A stretch of 52,295 nucleotides of DNA from the NCBI GenBank assembly GCA_959601025.1, contig CAUGOD010000022.1:1-52295 (forward strand), given 5' to 3'. How positions within the stretch are numbered: position 1 is the stretch's first letter; each line of letters starts with the position of its first letter. Shown piece after piece: positions 15,018 through 23,785 of this stretch. The notes under the pieces are model-generated. The model ran no database searches and had not been told where the DNA came from. It saw only the letters and a program-made list of their open reading frames with translations. The position numbers were made by a program, and so were the translations under genes. Origin of the DNA: an uncultured Oscillospiraceae bacterium (lineage in GTDB: Bacteria > Bacillota > Clostridia > Oscillospirales > Acutalibacteraceae).

Positions 15018-16499
15018 TCATTTATTCCGTATGATTCCGTTGGCCCGTGCGGCGCGGCGATTGACGTTTCCCTTGCGGGCCGGCGTATCCAGCAGGCGGC
15101 CTCGATAGTCGAAACGGGAGCCATGGCAGGGACAATCCCAGGTTTTTTCCTCGGGATTCCACTGCAGCTCACAGCCAAGGTGTGGGCAGCGGGTAGAAAC
15201 CAAGTATACCTTCCCGGTCTCGTCTTTATAAGCGCCGACCTTTTTGCCGTCGTGCGTCACGATCCCGCCCTGCCCGGGAACAAGGTCGTCCAGCGTCCGC
15301 CGAGGCGTATGGAGTATCTGGCCGCCGAGTCCAGCAACCGCCTGCGCACTGTCCGCCGCCACGGTCTTTAATGAAGCGCGAACCGGGAACCGACGGGGAG
15401 AAAATACCGGCGCACAGGGATTCTCCACGCCAGTTATCCGATCCGTCAGCAATGTTGCCGCCACCATCGAGCCGGTCATCCCCCACTTATTAAACCCGGT
15501 TGCCACAAAAACGCGGGGAGCGGAGGGCGCGTACTCCCCGATAAAGGGAACGCCGTCCGCCGTAATGCAATCCTGCACTGACCACATAGTACGGACCGTC
15601 GCCTGGGGGTACAGGGCGGCGGCCTCCCGGATCAGCCGCCCGTAGTTGCCGCCCTCCGTATTTTTTCCGGTGCGGTGGCCCGCCCCGCCGACCAGCAGGT
15701 AATCTCCCGCCTGCCGAAAGGAGAGCCCTTCCTCCGCTTCATCAAGATACATTCCCTCGATTGCCGGTGTATCTTTCAGCGCCAGGACATAGGAGCGCTG
15801 CTGATGCATCCGGAGAAAATAATAGCCCGGCGTGTTGACGATCGGGTAATGGGTGGCGATTACCACCGCCTTCGCCCGCAATCTTCCGCCGTGAAAAACC
15901 ACCGTGTTCCCTTCGATCACCCAGGCCGGCAGATGCTCATAAACTGTCAGCTCCGCTGCCAGCGCATGCAAAAAACGGAGTGGATCAAACTTCGCTTGCT
16001 CTGGAAAGCATAGTGCGCCCGCCACGGAAAAGGGAAGCTCGGTCCGCCCGGTCAGCGACGCCGGGATGCCGAGGCGAACCGCCGCCGTCTCTTCCTTTTC
16101 CAGATTTTGCGCATCGTCCCGGGCATAAACATAGGCCGGACAGCGCTGGAAGCCGCAGTCGATGCCTTTCTCCCGGATCAACGTCTCATACTGCCGGATC
16201 GCCCGCTGGTTTGCCTGAGCATACTGGGCGGCCTTTTCCTCTCCGAAGCCGGAGATCAGCCGGTCATAGATCAGCCGGTGCTGGGAGGTAATCTTCGCTG
16301 TGGTTCCGCCGGTCACGCCGCCGCCCAGCCGTCCCCGGTCGAGCAGGACGACCCGCGCTCCCCGCTGCTGCAGCTGATACGCCGTCAGAACGCCCGCCAT
16401 TCCCGCACCGATCACCGCCACATCGGTACGGTGCGTCCCCCGCAGCGGCTCCGGCTTTTTCAGCGGCGGGAAATCTTCCATTTGCCAGATTGATTGCAT
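15018..16499 (-). CDS. FAD-dependent oxidoreductase with C-terminal Rieske domain
   Basis: A 493-residue protein starting at ATG 16499 after GAGGAAA. Residues 25 to about 385 are a DAO/glycine-oxidase-type FAD domain (VIGAGMAG at 29-36, later VATGFNKWGMTGSMVAATLL). Residues about 405-493 are a Rieske [2Fe-2S] domain with CPHLGC (438-443) and CPCHGS (456-461), all four ligands present. The same two-domain layout is known in Firmicutes proteins annotated as FAD-dependent oxidoreductase/Rieske. The substrate is not known; an amine or amino acid is the natural guess from the FAD domain, and the Rieske centre would pass electrons onward. It appears monocistronic. Confidence 0.88.
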   Translation of the reverse strand: MQSIWQMEDFPPLKKPEPLRGTHRTDVAVIGAGMAGVLTAYQLQQRGARVVLLDRGRLGGGVTGGTTAKITSQHRLIYDRLISGFGEEKAAQYAQANQRAIRQYETLIREKGIDCGFQRCPAYVYARDDAQNLEKEETAAVRLGIPASLTGRTELPFSVAGALCFPEQAKFDPLRFLHALAAELTVYEHLPAWVIEGNTVVFHGGRLRAKAVVIATHYPIVNTPGYYFLRMHQQRSYVLALKDTPAIEGMYLDEAEEGLSFRQAGDYLLVGGAGHRTGKNTEGGNYGRLIREAAALYPQATVRTMWSVQDCITADGVPFIGEYAPSAPRVFVATGFNKWGMTGSMVAATLLTDRITGVENPCAPVFSPRRFPVRASLKTVAADSAQAVAGLGGQILHTPRRTLDDLVPGQGGIVTHDGKKVGAYKDETGKVYLVSTRCPHLGCELQWNPEEKTWDCPCHGSRFDYRGRLLDTPARKGNVNRRAARANGIIRNK

Positions 16500-16590
16500 A
16501 GCTTTTTCCTCTTTTCGCTGGATGTTGTCCTGGTACCTGTTAGTATGCCCTATGAAAGAAAAAAATCCGCTCGAAAACCGGCAAATAAAA

Positions 16591-16628
16591 TGCGAAAGAC
16601 CCCTGCGCTTTCGCACAGGGGTCTTTCG
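16591..16628 (-). terminator. glnN terminator
   Basis: The perfect 14-bp arms GCGAAAGACCCCTG and CAGGGGTCTTTCGC are followed on the minus strand by ATTTTATTTG. It lies between the glnN stop and the next minus-strand gene. Confidence 0.85.
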
Positions 16629-16691
16629 CTGATAAAAAGGATATAGAAAATGGGAATGGGCGATTGTAAAAGGGCCGGTTCCAGCCGCCGC

Positions 16692-18785
16692 TTACACGCG
16701 GAACAGCAGGTCGCCGAAGGTTGGATACGGCCAATAGGACGAACCCGTGAGGGTTTCCAGTTCATCCGCCACAGCGCGGAGCTCCTGCATCGCGGTGAGG
16801 ACGGTATCCTTGTAGTAGTTCGCGCTGTCCTGCACCTCCGTATGATTTTTGGAATCCAACAGAACCGTGTTCAGCGCTTCGGTTTTCTGCATCAGACAGG
16901 CGGACAGGGATGAAAGCTTGTTAACCAGCGATTTCTCCGCGTCGCAGGACGCGCCGGGAACCGCCTGCTGCTTGGCGACGATATCCTTGCTCAAATCGCC
17001 GATATACGTGCAGACCGACGGGAGGATATCTCTCCGGGTCATATCCAGCATGGTGAGCGCTTCAATGTTCAGCGTCTTGCAGTAGTTCTCCATCAGAATT
17101 TCATACCGGGAGAAAATTTCGGTTTTGGTAAAAATTTTATGCTTCGTGAACAGCTCGACGTTCTTGTCGCTGATGAAATACGGCAGCGCGTCCACGGTGG
17201 TTTTGAGATTGAGAAGGCCGCGGCGTTCCGCCTCCTGCACCCATTCGTCGGCGTAGTTGTTGCCATTAAAGATGATCCGCTTATGCTCGGAAATCACCTT
17301 CTTGACCAGCTCGTGCAGATCGTTTTCAAAATCCTGCGAGCCTTCGAGGATATCCGCGAACTCGGACAGCTCCTCCGCGACGATGGTGTTCAGCACGATG
17401 TTCGGACCGGAAATGGACAGAGAAGAGCCCAGCATCCGGAACTCGAACTTGTTGCCAGTGAAAGCGAACGGCGAGGTGCGGTTCCGGTCAGTGGTATCCT
17501 TCAGGAAACGGGGCAGGACATGCACGCCGACCTTCATTTCCACGCGATCCTGCTTATCCAGCTCGCTTTCCTTTTCGATCGAATCCAGCACCGCCTGCAG
17601 CTCGTCGCCCAGGAACATGGAGACAATAGCCGGAGGCGCCTCATTTGCGCCGAGTCGATGGTCGTTGCCCGCACTGGCGACCGAGATGCGGAGCAGATCC
17701 TGATATTCGTCTACCGCCTTGATGACCGCCGCAAGGAAGAGCAGGAACTGCGCGTTTTCCTTCGGGGATTCTCCCGGCTCCAGCAGGTTTATGCCGGTGT
17801 CGGTAGAGATCGACCAGTTGTTATGCTTGCCGCTGCCGTTTACCCCGGCAAAGGGCTTCTCATGCAGCAGGCAAACCAGACCGTGCCGCTCCGCGATCTT
17901 CTTCATCAGTTCCATGGTGAGTTGGTTGTGATCGGTGGCGGTGTTGGTGTTGGTGAAAATGGGAGCCAGCTCGTGCTGCGCCGGAGCCACCTCGTTATGT
18001 TCGGTCTTGGCAAAGATGCCGAGCTTCCACAGTTCCTCGTCCAGCTCGGCCATGAAGGCCTTCACGCGGGGCTTGATGGTGCCGAAATAGTGATCCTCCA
18101 GCTCCTGACCCTTCGGCGGCTTGGCGCCGAAAAGGGTTCGTCCGCACATCATCAGGTCTTCCCGCTGCTCATAAAGCTTTTTGTCCACAAGGAAATATTC
18201 CTGCTCCGGTCCGACGGTGGTGGTCACACGAGTCGCGTCGGTGTTGCCGAACAGCCGAAGAATCCGCAGCGCCTGCTTATTAATAACCTCCATGGATCGC
18301 AGGAGAGGCGTCTTTTTATCCAGCGCTTCCCCGCCGTAGGAATAGAACACGGTCGGAATACACAGGGTGTCGTCCTTGATAAAAGCATAGGCGGTCGGGT
18401 CCCAGGCGGTATAGCCGCGCGCCTCAAAGGTCGCGCGCAGGCCGCCCGACGGGAAGCTGGAAGCATCCGGCTCGCCCTTGATCAGCTCTTTTCCGGAAAA
18501 TTCCATAATCACCGAGCCGTCCCCATTCGGAGAGATGAAGCTGTCGTGCTTCTCGGCCGTGACGCCGGTCATCGGCTGGAACCAATGGGTGAAATGGGTC
18601 GCGCCCTTCTCGATTGCCCAGTCCTTCATGGCGTTGGCCACCACATCGGCGATGGAGCGATCCAGGCTCTTCCCTTTTTCCATCGTGCGGATCAGCGCCC
18701 GATACACGTCCTTGGGCAACCGCTCGTGCATCACCTTTTCATTGAACACCATGCTGCCGAAGCTTTCCGGAACTTTGCTCATCAT
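16692..18785 (-). CDS. glnN: Type III glutamine synthetase
   Basis: A 697-residue glutamine synthetase of the GSIII type, which condenses glutamate and ammonia with ATP to glutamine. Length and motifs fit: FTHWFQPMTGVTAEKHDSF near the N-terminus, TVGPEQEYFLVD, EVAPAQHELAPI, GVNGSGKHNNWSISTDTG, the Arg-rich DRNRTSPFAFTGNKFEFRM, and the long GSIII C-terminal domain. The start is ATG 18785 or 18782, with GGAAAGG upstream. It is transcribed away from the glutamate synthase operon, from a consensus promoter whose leader carries a terminator overlapped by a hexaloop hairpin; I infer control by the ANTAR protein encoded at 26118-26687. A second, type I synthetase is encoded 6 kb away. Confidence 0.96.
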   Translation of the reverse strand: MMSKVPESFGSMVFNEKVMHERLPKDVYRALIRTMEKGKSLDRSIADVVANAMKDWAIEKGATHFTHWFQPMTGVTAEKHDSFISPNGDGSVIMEFSGKELIKGEPDASSFPSGGLRATFEARGYTAWDPTAYAFIKDDTLCIPTVFYSYGGEALDKKTPLLRSMEVINKQALRILRLFGNTDATRVTTTVGPEQEYFLVDKKLYEQREDLMMCGRTLFGAKPPKGQELEDHYFGTIKPRVKAFMAELDEELWKLGIFAKTEHNEVAPAQHELAPIFTNTNTATDHNQLTMELMKKIAERHGLVCLLHEKPFAGVNGSGKHNNWSISTDTGINLLEPGESPKENAQFLLFLAAVIKAVDEYQDLLRISVASAGNDHRLGANEAPPAIVSMFLGDELQAVLDSIEKESELDKQDRVEMKVGVHVLPRFLKDTTDRNRTSPFAFTGNKFEFRMLGSSLSISGPNIVLNTIVAEELSEFADILEGSQDFENDLHELVKKVISEHKRIIFNGNNYADEWVQEAERRGLLNLKTTVDALPYFISDKNVELFTKHKIFTKTEIFSRYEILMENYCKTLNIEALTMLDMTRRDILPSVCTYIGDLSKDIVAKQQAVPGASCDAEKSLVNKLSSLSACLMQKTEALNTVLLDSKNHTEVQDSANYYKDTVLTAMQELRAVADELETLTGSSYWPYPTFGDLLFRV

Positions 18786-18843
18786 TACCACGCCTTTCCA
18801 TAATTCCTGATCCCAGTTCCCAATTTGATCCTTGAAAAAACAC

Positions 18844-18925
18844 AAAAAGCGCCGTAGGTGTTTTCACCTACAGCGCCTTTGCTGTTTCTGTAACGCAGTA
18901 TAGCGCACTCCGGCGGTTTTGTCAA
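18844..18925 (-). promoter_or_regulatory. glnN promoter and ANTAR-type attenuator
   Basis: On the minus strand, perfect TTGACA (18920-18925) and TATACT (18897-18902) are 17 bp apart. About 5 nt into the predicted transcript is a hairpin ACAGC-AAAGGC-GCUGU (18870-18885) with a hexaloop that has A at position 1 and G at position 4. Its loop and 3' arm are the start of a 12-bp terminator stem (GCGCTGTAGGTG with CACCTACGGCGC, tetraloop AAAA, then TTTTT, 18844-18876). The two structures exclude each other. This is the arrangement of ANTAR-controlled antitermination, though only one hexaloop hairpin is seen here rather than the usual two. Confidence 0.75.
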
Positions 18926-19046
18926 CACCTTTTTAAAATTTTTGCAGCAGCTTTTCCGGTTTCTTTCTCATTTTCTATTTTTTCGTGAATTTTCTCTTTT
19001 TGTTTTAGCGATTATTGCAATTTTTATTTTTTATCCTGCATTTTTC

Positions 19047-19152
19047 TTGACAATCTCCGAAGAATGATTTATACTGTTGGGCAATGAACAAAGGCGTTCA
19101 TGGAAACGGGTTTCCCCGATGAGGAGAAGCCGGCTTCCATGGGCGCCTTTTT
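19047..19152 (+). promoter_or_regulatory. Glutamate synthase operon promoter and ANTAR-type attenuator
   Basis: The -35 TTGACA (19047-19052) and -10 TATACT (19070-19075) are 17 bp apart. The transcript begins with AUGAAC-AAAGGC-GUUCAU (19084-19101), a 6-bp stem with the same hexaloop AAAGGC as the glnN leader. Bases 19093-19105 also form the 5' arm of a 13-bp terminator with UUCCAUGGGCGCC, followed by TTTTT (19148-19152). Formation of the hexaloop hairpin would prevent the terminator, so protein binding to the loop should allow readthrough into the operon. Confidence 0.78.
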
Positions 19153-19216
19153 CGCTTGCGCCTTTGCGCTTTCTTTATTTAGGATATAGAATAATGGGAA
19201 AGGAAGGTACTGCGTT

Positions 19217-20308
19217 ATGTCGGAGAATTTCAGGGAAGGCCAGGTACGCATCCCTTCGGGCTGTGCCATATCCGGGCTGTTTTCCCGCAGCGGCGCCCGG
19301 ACGAACGGCGAGGCCATCATCCGCTCAATCGCGACCATGCATGACCGCTCAAATGGATTGGGGGGCGGTTTTGCCGGGTATGGCATCTATCCGGAGTACA
19401 AAGACTCCTATGCGTTTCATATTTTTTATGATACGCCGGCCGCCCGGGAGGAATGCGAACGATTTCTCGATCACCACTTCGATATGGTAAACCTCTCGAA
19501 AATCCCTACCCGAAAAATTCCGGAGATCACCGACGAGCCGCTGATCTGGCGGTATTTCGTCAATCCCCTGCCCACCCGTCTGGCGGACAGCCAGCTGGAC
19601 GAAGAGGAATACGTAACCCGCTGCGTTATCCGGATCAATACCCGGATCGAGGGGGCCTACGTCTTCTCCAGCGGGAAGAACATGGGCGTATTCAAGGCGG
19701 TCGGCTTCCCGGAGGATGTGGGGCGCTTTTACCGGCTGGAGGAATACGAGGGCTACTGCTGGACCGCCCATGGCCGGTATCCGACCAACACCCCCGGCTG
19801 GTGGGGCGGCGCTCACCCGTTCGCAATGCTGGATTATTCCATCGTCCACAATGGAGAGATTTCCTCCTACGACGCCAACCGCCGTTATATTGAAATGTTC
19901 GGGTACAAATGTACACTACAGACCGATACCGAGGTCATCACCTATATCATCGACTACCTCAACCGGCGGCAGGGACTGTCGCTGGAGGAGGTCTGCCAGG
20001 TGATCGCGGCCCCCTTCTGGTCCACCATCGAAAGCAAGCCGCCGGAGGAACGGGAACGGCTCACCTACCTGCGCAACGCCTTCTCCAGCCTGCTGATTAC
20101 CGGCCCCTTTTCCATCCTGCTCGGCTTCCACGGCGGCATGATGGCGCTGAACGACCGGCTGAAGCTCCGCAGCATGGTGGCGGCGGAAAAGGGCGATATG
20201 GTATATGTCGCCAGCGAGGAATGCGCCATCCGCGAAATGGAGCCGCATCCCGACCGGCTGTGGTCGCCGAAGGGCGGCGAGCCGGTCATCGTTACGCTGG
20301 ACCGCTGA
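19217..20308 (+). CDS. Glutamate synthase amidotransferase subunit (GltB1-like)
   Basis: A 363-residue class II glutamine amidotransferase, the stand-alone equivalent of domain 1 of bacterial GltB. It releases ammonia from glutamine for reductive amination of 2-oxoglutarate. The predicted nucleophile is Cys16 in PSGCAISGLF, exposed after removal of a short propeptide. Other class II motifs are AHGRYPTNTPGWWGGAHPF and IVHNGEISSYDANRR. ATG 19217 follows AAGGAAGG. It is the first gene of the operon that continues with the synthase, ferredoxin, FAD and GXGXG subunits, and it is preceded by the attenuator described above. Splitting of GltB into separate domain proteins is known in archaea and in some Clostridia. 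Confidence 0.9.
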   Translation: MSENFREGQVRIPSGCAISGLFSRSGARTNGEAIIRSIATMHDRSNGLGGGFAGYGIYPEYKDSYAFHIFYDTPAAREECERFLDHHFDMVNLSKIPTRKIPEITDEPLIWRYFVNPLPTRLADSQLDEEEYVTRCVIRINTRIEGAYVFSSGKNMGVFKAVGFPEDVGRFYRLEEYEGYCWTAHGRYPTNTPGWWGGAHPFAMLDYSIVHNGEISSYDANRRYIEMFGYKCTLQTDTEVITYIIDYLNRRQGLSLEEVCQVIAAPFWSTIESKPPEERERLTYLRNAFSSLLITGPFSILLGFHGGMMALNDRLKLRSMVAAEKGDMVYVASEECAIREMEPHPDRLWSPKGGEPVIVTLDR

Positions 20309-20357
20309 GCGGCCCTCTCCTCTTTACTTTATTATTACAGAAAGGCAGGGGTATTCC

Positions 20358-21863
20358 ATGCCCATTGATTTCTTATATCCCGACTACGAGGTGGTGCGCA
20401 ACGACTCCCGCTGCATCGCCTGCCGCGTATGCGAACGACAATGCGCCAACGAAGTGCATGCCTTTGACCCGGAGACCGGCCGGATGATGAGCGACGAATC
20501 CAAGTGCGTCAACTGCCACCGCTGCGTTTCCCTCTGCCCTACCCGGGCGCTGAAGATCGTCAAGACCGACCACTGCTTCAAAGCCAACGCCAACTGGACC
20601 GGCGACACTATTGCGGAGGTATACCGCCAGGCGGGCAGCGGCGGGGTGCTGCTCTCCTCCATGGGGAACCCGAAGCCCCTGCCCTCCTATTTTGACCGGA
20701 TGCTGATCAACGCTTCCCAGGTCACTAACCCTTCCATTGACCCGCTGCGGGAGCCGATGGAAACCAAGGTATTCCTCGGCAAAAAGCCCGGACGGATCGA
20801 ACGGGACGCCGACGGGAAGCTGATCGACAACCTACCCCCTCAGCTCGAACTGTCGGTGCCGGTGATGTTCTCCGCCATGTCCTACGGCTCGATCAGCTAC
20901 AACGCCCATTCCAGCCTAGCCCGGGCCGCTCAGGAGCTCGGCATCTACTACAATACCGGCGAGGGCGGCCTGCATGAGGATTTCTACCAGTACGGCGCAA
21001 ATACCATCGTCCAGGTGGCTTCCGGCCGGTTTGGGGTACATAAAGGGTATCTGGACGCTGGCGCGGCGATCGAGATCAAGATCGGCCAGGGCGCGAAGCC
21101 GGGCATCGGCGGCCACCTGCCGGGCGCGAAGATCGTCGGGGACGTTTCCCGTACCCGGATGATTCCGGAGGGCTCGGACGCCATCTCCCCCGCTCCTCAT
21201 CACGACATTTATTCCATCGAGGACCTGCGCCAGCTGGTCTACTCCCTCAAGGAAGCCACAGCCTATAAGAAGCCGGTGATCGTCAAAATCGCGGCGGTAC
21301 ACAACGTGGCCGCCATCGCAAGCGGCATCGCCCGCAGCGGCGCGGATATCATCGCCATCGACGGTTTCCGCGGAGGCACCGGCGCGGCCCCCACCCGGAT
21401 TCGGGACAACGTGGGTATCCCGATCGAACTGGCCCTCGCCAGTGTAGACGAGCGACTGCGGCAGGAAGGCATCCGCGGGAACGTTTCCATCGTGGTCGGC
21501 GGCAGCATCCGCTCCAGCTCGGATATCGTCAAGGCGATCGCCCTCGGCGCGGACGCGGTATATATTGCCACCAGCGCCCTGCTGGCGCTGGGCTGCCACC
21601 TCTGCCGCTCCTGCCACCAGGGCAAATGCAACTGGGGCATCGCCACCCAACGGCCGGAACTGGTCAAGCGGCTGAATCCGGACATCGGCGCCCAACGGCT
21701 GGTCAACCTTGTCACCGCCTGGCGGCATGAAATCATGGAAATGATGGGCGGCATGGGCATTAACTCCATCGAATCGCTCAAGGGCAACCGCCTGATGCTC
21801 CGCGGCGTCGGCATGACCGACCGGGAGCTGTCCATCCTGGGAATCAAGCACGCTGGAGAATAG
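20358..21863 (+). CDS. Glutamate synthase FMN/central subunit with ferredoxin domain
   Basis: A 501-residue protein with a two-cluster ferredoxin domain at the N-terminus (Cys19, 22, 25, 29 and Cys50, 53, 56, 60) followed by the FMN-binding synthase barrel (about 80-490). Signature parts include SAMSYGSISYNAHSSLA, YNTGEGGLHEDFYQYG, IKIGQGAKPGIGGHLPGAK, IDGFRGGTGAAPT and the cysteine set CHLCRSCHQGKC (about 414-425), which binds the 3Fe-4S cluster. It makes glutamate from the iminoglutarate formed with ammonia delivered by the amidotransferase. The start is ATG 20358, 49 bp after the previous gene. The stop at 21861-21863 is immediately followed by an array of small hairpins. Confidence 0.93.
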   Translation: MPIDFLYPDYEVVRNDSRCIACRVCERQCANEVHAFDPETGRMMSDESKCVNCHRCVSLCPTRALKIVKTDHCFKANANWTGDTIAEVYRQAGSGGVLLSSMGNPKPLPSYFDRMLINASQVTNPSIDPLREPMETKVFLGKKPGRIERDADGKLIDNLPPQLELSVPVMFSAMSYGSISYNAHSSLARAAQELGIYYNTGEGGLHEDFYQYGANTIVQVASGRFGVHKGYLDAGAAIEIKIGQGAKPGIGGHLPGAKIVGDVSRTRMIPEGSDAISPAPHHDIYSIEDLRQLVYSLKEATAYKKPVIVKIAAVHNVAAIASGIARSGADIIAIDGFRGGTGAAPTRIRDNVGIPIELALASVDERLRQEGIRGNVSIVVGGSIRSSSDIVKAIALGADAVYIATSALLALGCHLCRSCHQGKCNWGIATQRPELVKRLNPDIGAQRLVNLVTAWRHEIMEMMGGMGINSIESLKGNRLMLRGVGMTDRELSILGIKHAGE

Positions 21864-21988
21864 GACAAATCCTGCGGATTTGTCTTAGAAGAATGGCGAA
21901 GCCATTCTTCCTCCACGGGATGGGACGAATTCTTCGGATTTGTCTCTCTACAACGAAATCCAGAAACGAATCCCGCGGATTTGTTTCC
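21864..21988. repeat. Array of four triloop hairpins inside the operon
   Basis: In the 175-bp gap after the synthase subunit there are four stems with 3-nt loops: 21864-21884 (9 bp, loop TGC), 21888-21910 (10 bp, loop GAA), 21924-21944 (9 bp with a G-T pair, loop TTC) and 21963-21987 (11 bp, loop CGC). The first, third and fourth share the core GACRAATCC-NNN-GGATTTGTC, so they look like copies of one palindrome. They may set mRNA stability or gene dosage inside the operon, or be an interspersed palindromic repeat. Confidence 0.7.
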
Positions 21989-22038
21989 CCGAAAATGGAA
22001 AACCCATTTGATTCCGACTTTATGAAAGGGCGGTATCG

Positions 22039-22467
22039 ATGAAACGGATTTATGTCAATGAGGAATGGTGCCTTGGCTGCCATCTGTGCGAATATTACTG
22101 TGCCTTTGCGAATTCCGGCGAGAAGGACATGGTGCACGCGCTCAAGGGCGTGACCATCTCCCCTCGCATCCGGATCGAGGAACAGGGCGGCGTCAGCTTC
22201 GCCGTCTCCTGCCGCCACTGCGAGGAGCCGCTTTGCGTAAAAGGCTGCATCACCGGTGCGCTGAGCATCCAAAACGGCGTGATCGAGGTCGACCGCAGCA
22301 AATGCGTCGGCTGCTACACCTGCATCCTTTCCTGCCCCTATGGGGCCATCATGCCCTCGCAGGACGGCGCGATCCAGAAATGCGAGCTCTGCATGAAGAA
22401 CCGGGACGGCAAGCCCGCCTGTGTACAGGGCTGCCCGAACAAGGCCATCGTGTTCGAGGAACGGTAA
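22039..22467 (+). CDS. Four-cluster [4Fe-4S] ferredoxin subunit
   Basis: A 142-residue HycB/DmsB-like electron carrier. Four Cys groups are visible: CLGCHLCEYYC (11-21), CRHCEEPLCVKGC, CVGCYTCILSC and CELCMKNRDGKPACVQGC, enough for four [4Fe-4S] clusters. AAAGGGCGG precedes ATG 22039. Located between the synthase and FAD subunits, it most likely passes electrons between the FAD oxidoreductase and the glutamate synthase. It could instead belong to another redox partner, but operon position makes this unlikely. Confidence 0.88.
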   Translation: MKRIYVNEEWCLGCHLCEYYCAFANSGEKDMVHALKGVTISPRIRIEEQGGVSFAVSCRHCEEPLCVKGCITGALSIQNGVIEVDRSKCVGCYTCILSCPYGAIMPSQDGAIQKCELCMKNRDGKPACVQGCPNKAIVFEER

Positions 22468-22492
22468 CGGGAGAGGAAAGGAGAAAAACGCC

Positions 22493-23749
22493 ATGACAAA
22501 CTATGTACTGATCGGCAACTCGGCCGCCGCGGTCGGCTGCATCGAAGGCATCCGGCAGGTTGACCCGGAGGGCGCGATCACCGTCGTCAGCAAAGAACCC
22601 TACCACACCTATTCCCGGCCGCTGATCTCCTACCTGCTCTGCGGCAAAACCGACGAGCAGCGGATGAAATACCGCCCGGACGACTTCTATGAAAAGAACA
22701 ACGTCTCGTTCCTTCCGGGGCGGACAGCCGAAGCCGTGGATCCGCAGGCGAAAACCGTCGCGCTGGACGACGGCACAGTCCTCCCCTATGACAAGCTGCT
22801 GATTGCGACCGGCTCCCATCCCTTCGTCCCTCCGATCGACGGGCTGGACAGTGTGGAGAACCGCTTTTCCTTCATGAGCCTGGACGACGCGCACGCGCTG
22901 GAAAAGGCGATCACCCCGGAAAGCCGGGTGCTGATCCTCGGCGCGGGCCTAATTGGCCTGAAATGCGCCGAAGGGCTGGCTAAACGGGTCGGCTCTCTCA
23001 CCGTGGTAGACCTGGCCGACCGCATCCTGCCGAACGTTCTGGATACCGAAGCGGCCCGCCTTGTGCAGCAGCATCTGGAGGCGCACGGCATTTCCTTCCG
23101 GCTTTCGGACAGTGTGCAGTCCTTTACTCCCGCCACCGCCGTGCTGAAGAGCGGCGAAACCCTCCCCTTTGACATCCTGGTTACGGCGGTTGGCGTCCGA
23201 CCGAACACGGCGCTCGCCGTACAGGCGGGCTGTGAGGGTAACCGGGGGATCGTGACCGACGATTGCTGCCGCACCAGCGTCCCGGATATCTACGCGGCGG
23301 GCGACTGCACCGAAAGCCTGGACATCACCACCGGCGTCCGGCGGGTGCTCGCCCTCCTTCCCAACGCCTATATGCAGGGTGAATGCGCCGGCGTCCATAT
23401 GGCGGCGGAATCCACCGGTACGTCGGCCGGCGTGCTGTACGACCGGGCGATCCCGATGAACGCCGTCGGCTTCTTCGGGCTGTCGATCATCACCGCCGGG
23501 GACTATCAGGGCGAGGAATACGTCACGGAAAAAGAAAGCGAAGGAACGTATAAAAAGCTGGTCACCCGGGATGGGCTGTTGAAGGGCTATATTCTGGTCG
23601 GCGACGTAGCCCGCGCAGGAATTTACACCTCCCTGATCCGGGAAAAGACGCCGCTGGACACGATCGATTTCGAGCTGATCCGGGAAAAGCCGCAACTGAT
23701 GGCCTTCTCCCGCAGGGAGCGGAAACGGATTCTTTCCGCCGCGAAATAA
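22493..23749 (+). CDS. FAD/NAD(P)-dependent oxidoreductase, GOGAT electron input
   Basis: A 418-residue pyridine nucleotide-disulfide oxidoreductase of the class without redox-active cysteines. FAD motifs are VLIGNSAAAVGCIEGI (4-19), the second nucleotide-binding motif VLILGAGLIGLKCAEGL (about 143-159), and IYAAGDCTESLD near residue 265. GGAAAGGAG precedes ATG 22493. It overlaps no neighbour but is only 26 bp after the ferredoxin gene. It takes the place of GltD: it should oxidise NAD(P)H and reduce the ferredoxin or the synthase. It is not homologous in layout to the usual GltD, which carries its own N-terminal ferredoxin part; here that part is a separate gene. Confidence 0.85.
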   Translation: MTNYVLIGNSAAAVGCIEGIRQVDPEGAITVVSKEPYHTYSRPLISYLLCGKTDEQRMKYRPDDFYEKNNVSFLPGRTAEAVDPQAKTVALDDGTVLPYDKLLIATGSHPFVPPIDGLDSVENRFSFMSLDDAHALEKAITPESRVLILGAGLIGLKCAEGLAKRVGSLTVVDLADRILPNVLDTEAARLVQQHLEAHGISFRLSDSVQSFTPATAVLKSGETLPFDILVTAVGVRPNTALAVQAGCEGNRGIVTDDCCRTSVPDIYAAGDCTESLDITTGVRRVLALLPNAYMQGECAGVHMAAESTGTSAGVLYDRAIPMNAVGFFGLSIITAGDYQGEEYVTEKESEGTYKKLVTRDGLLKGYILVGDVARAGIYTSLIREKTPLDTIDFELIREKPQLMAFSRRERKRILSAAK

Positions 23750-23785
23750 GCCCGCCGACAGAACGGATAGAAAGGTTGAATGGGA

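Noticed and set aside
17139..18803. A 554-codon plus-strand frame opposite glnN, and similar long antisense frames opposite carB-dapF (29914-32202), thrS and radical SAM genes
   Set aside because: The sense strands encode full-length known proteins with ribosome binding sites; the antisense products are Arg/His/Gly-rich composition artefacts.
21864..21988. A CRISPR array
   Set aside because: The repeats are palindromic hairpins of 21-25 nt with no regular unique spacers and no cas genes nearby.
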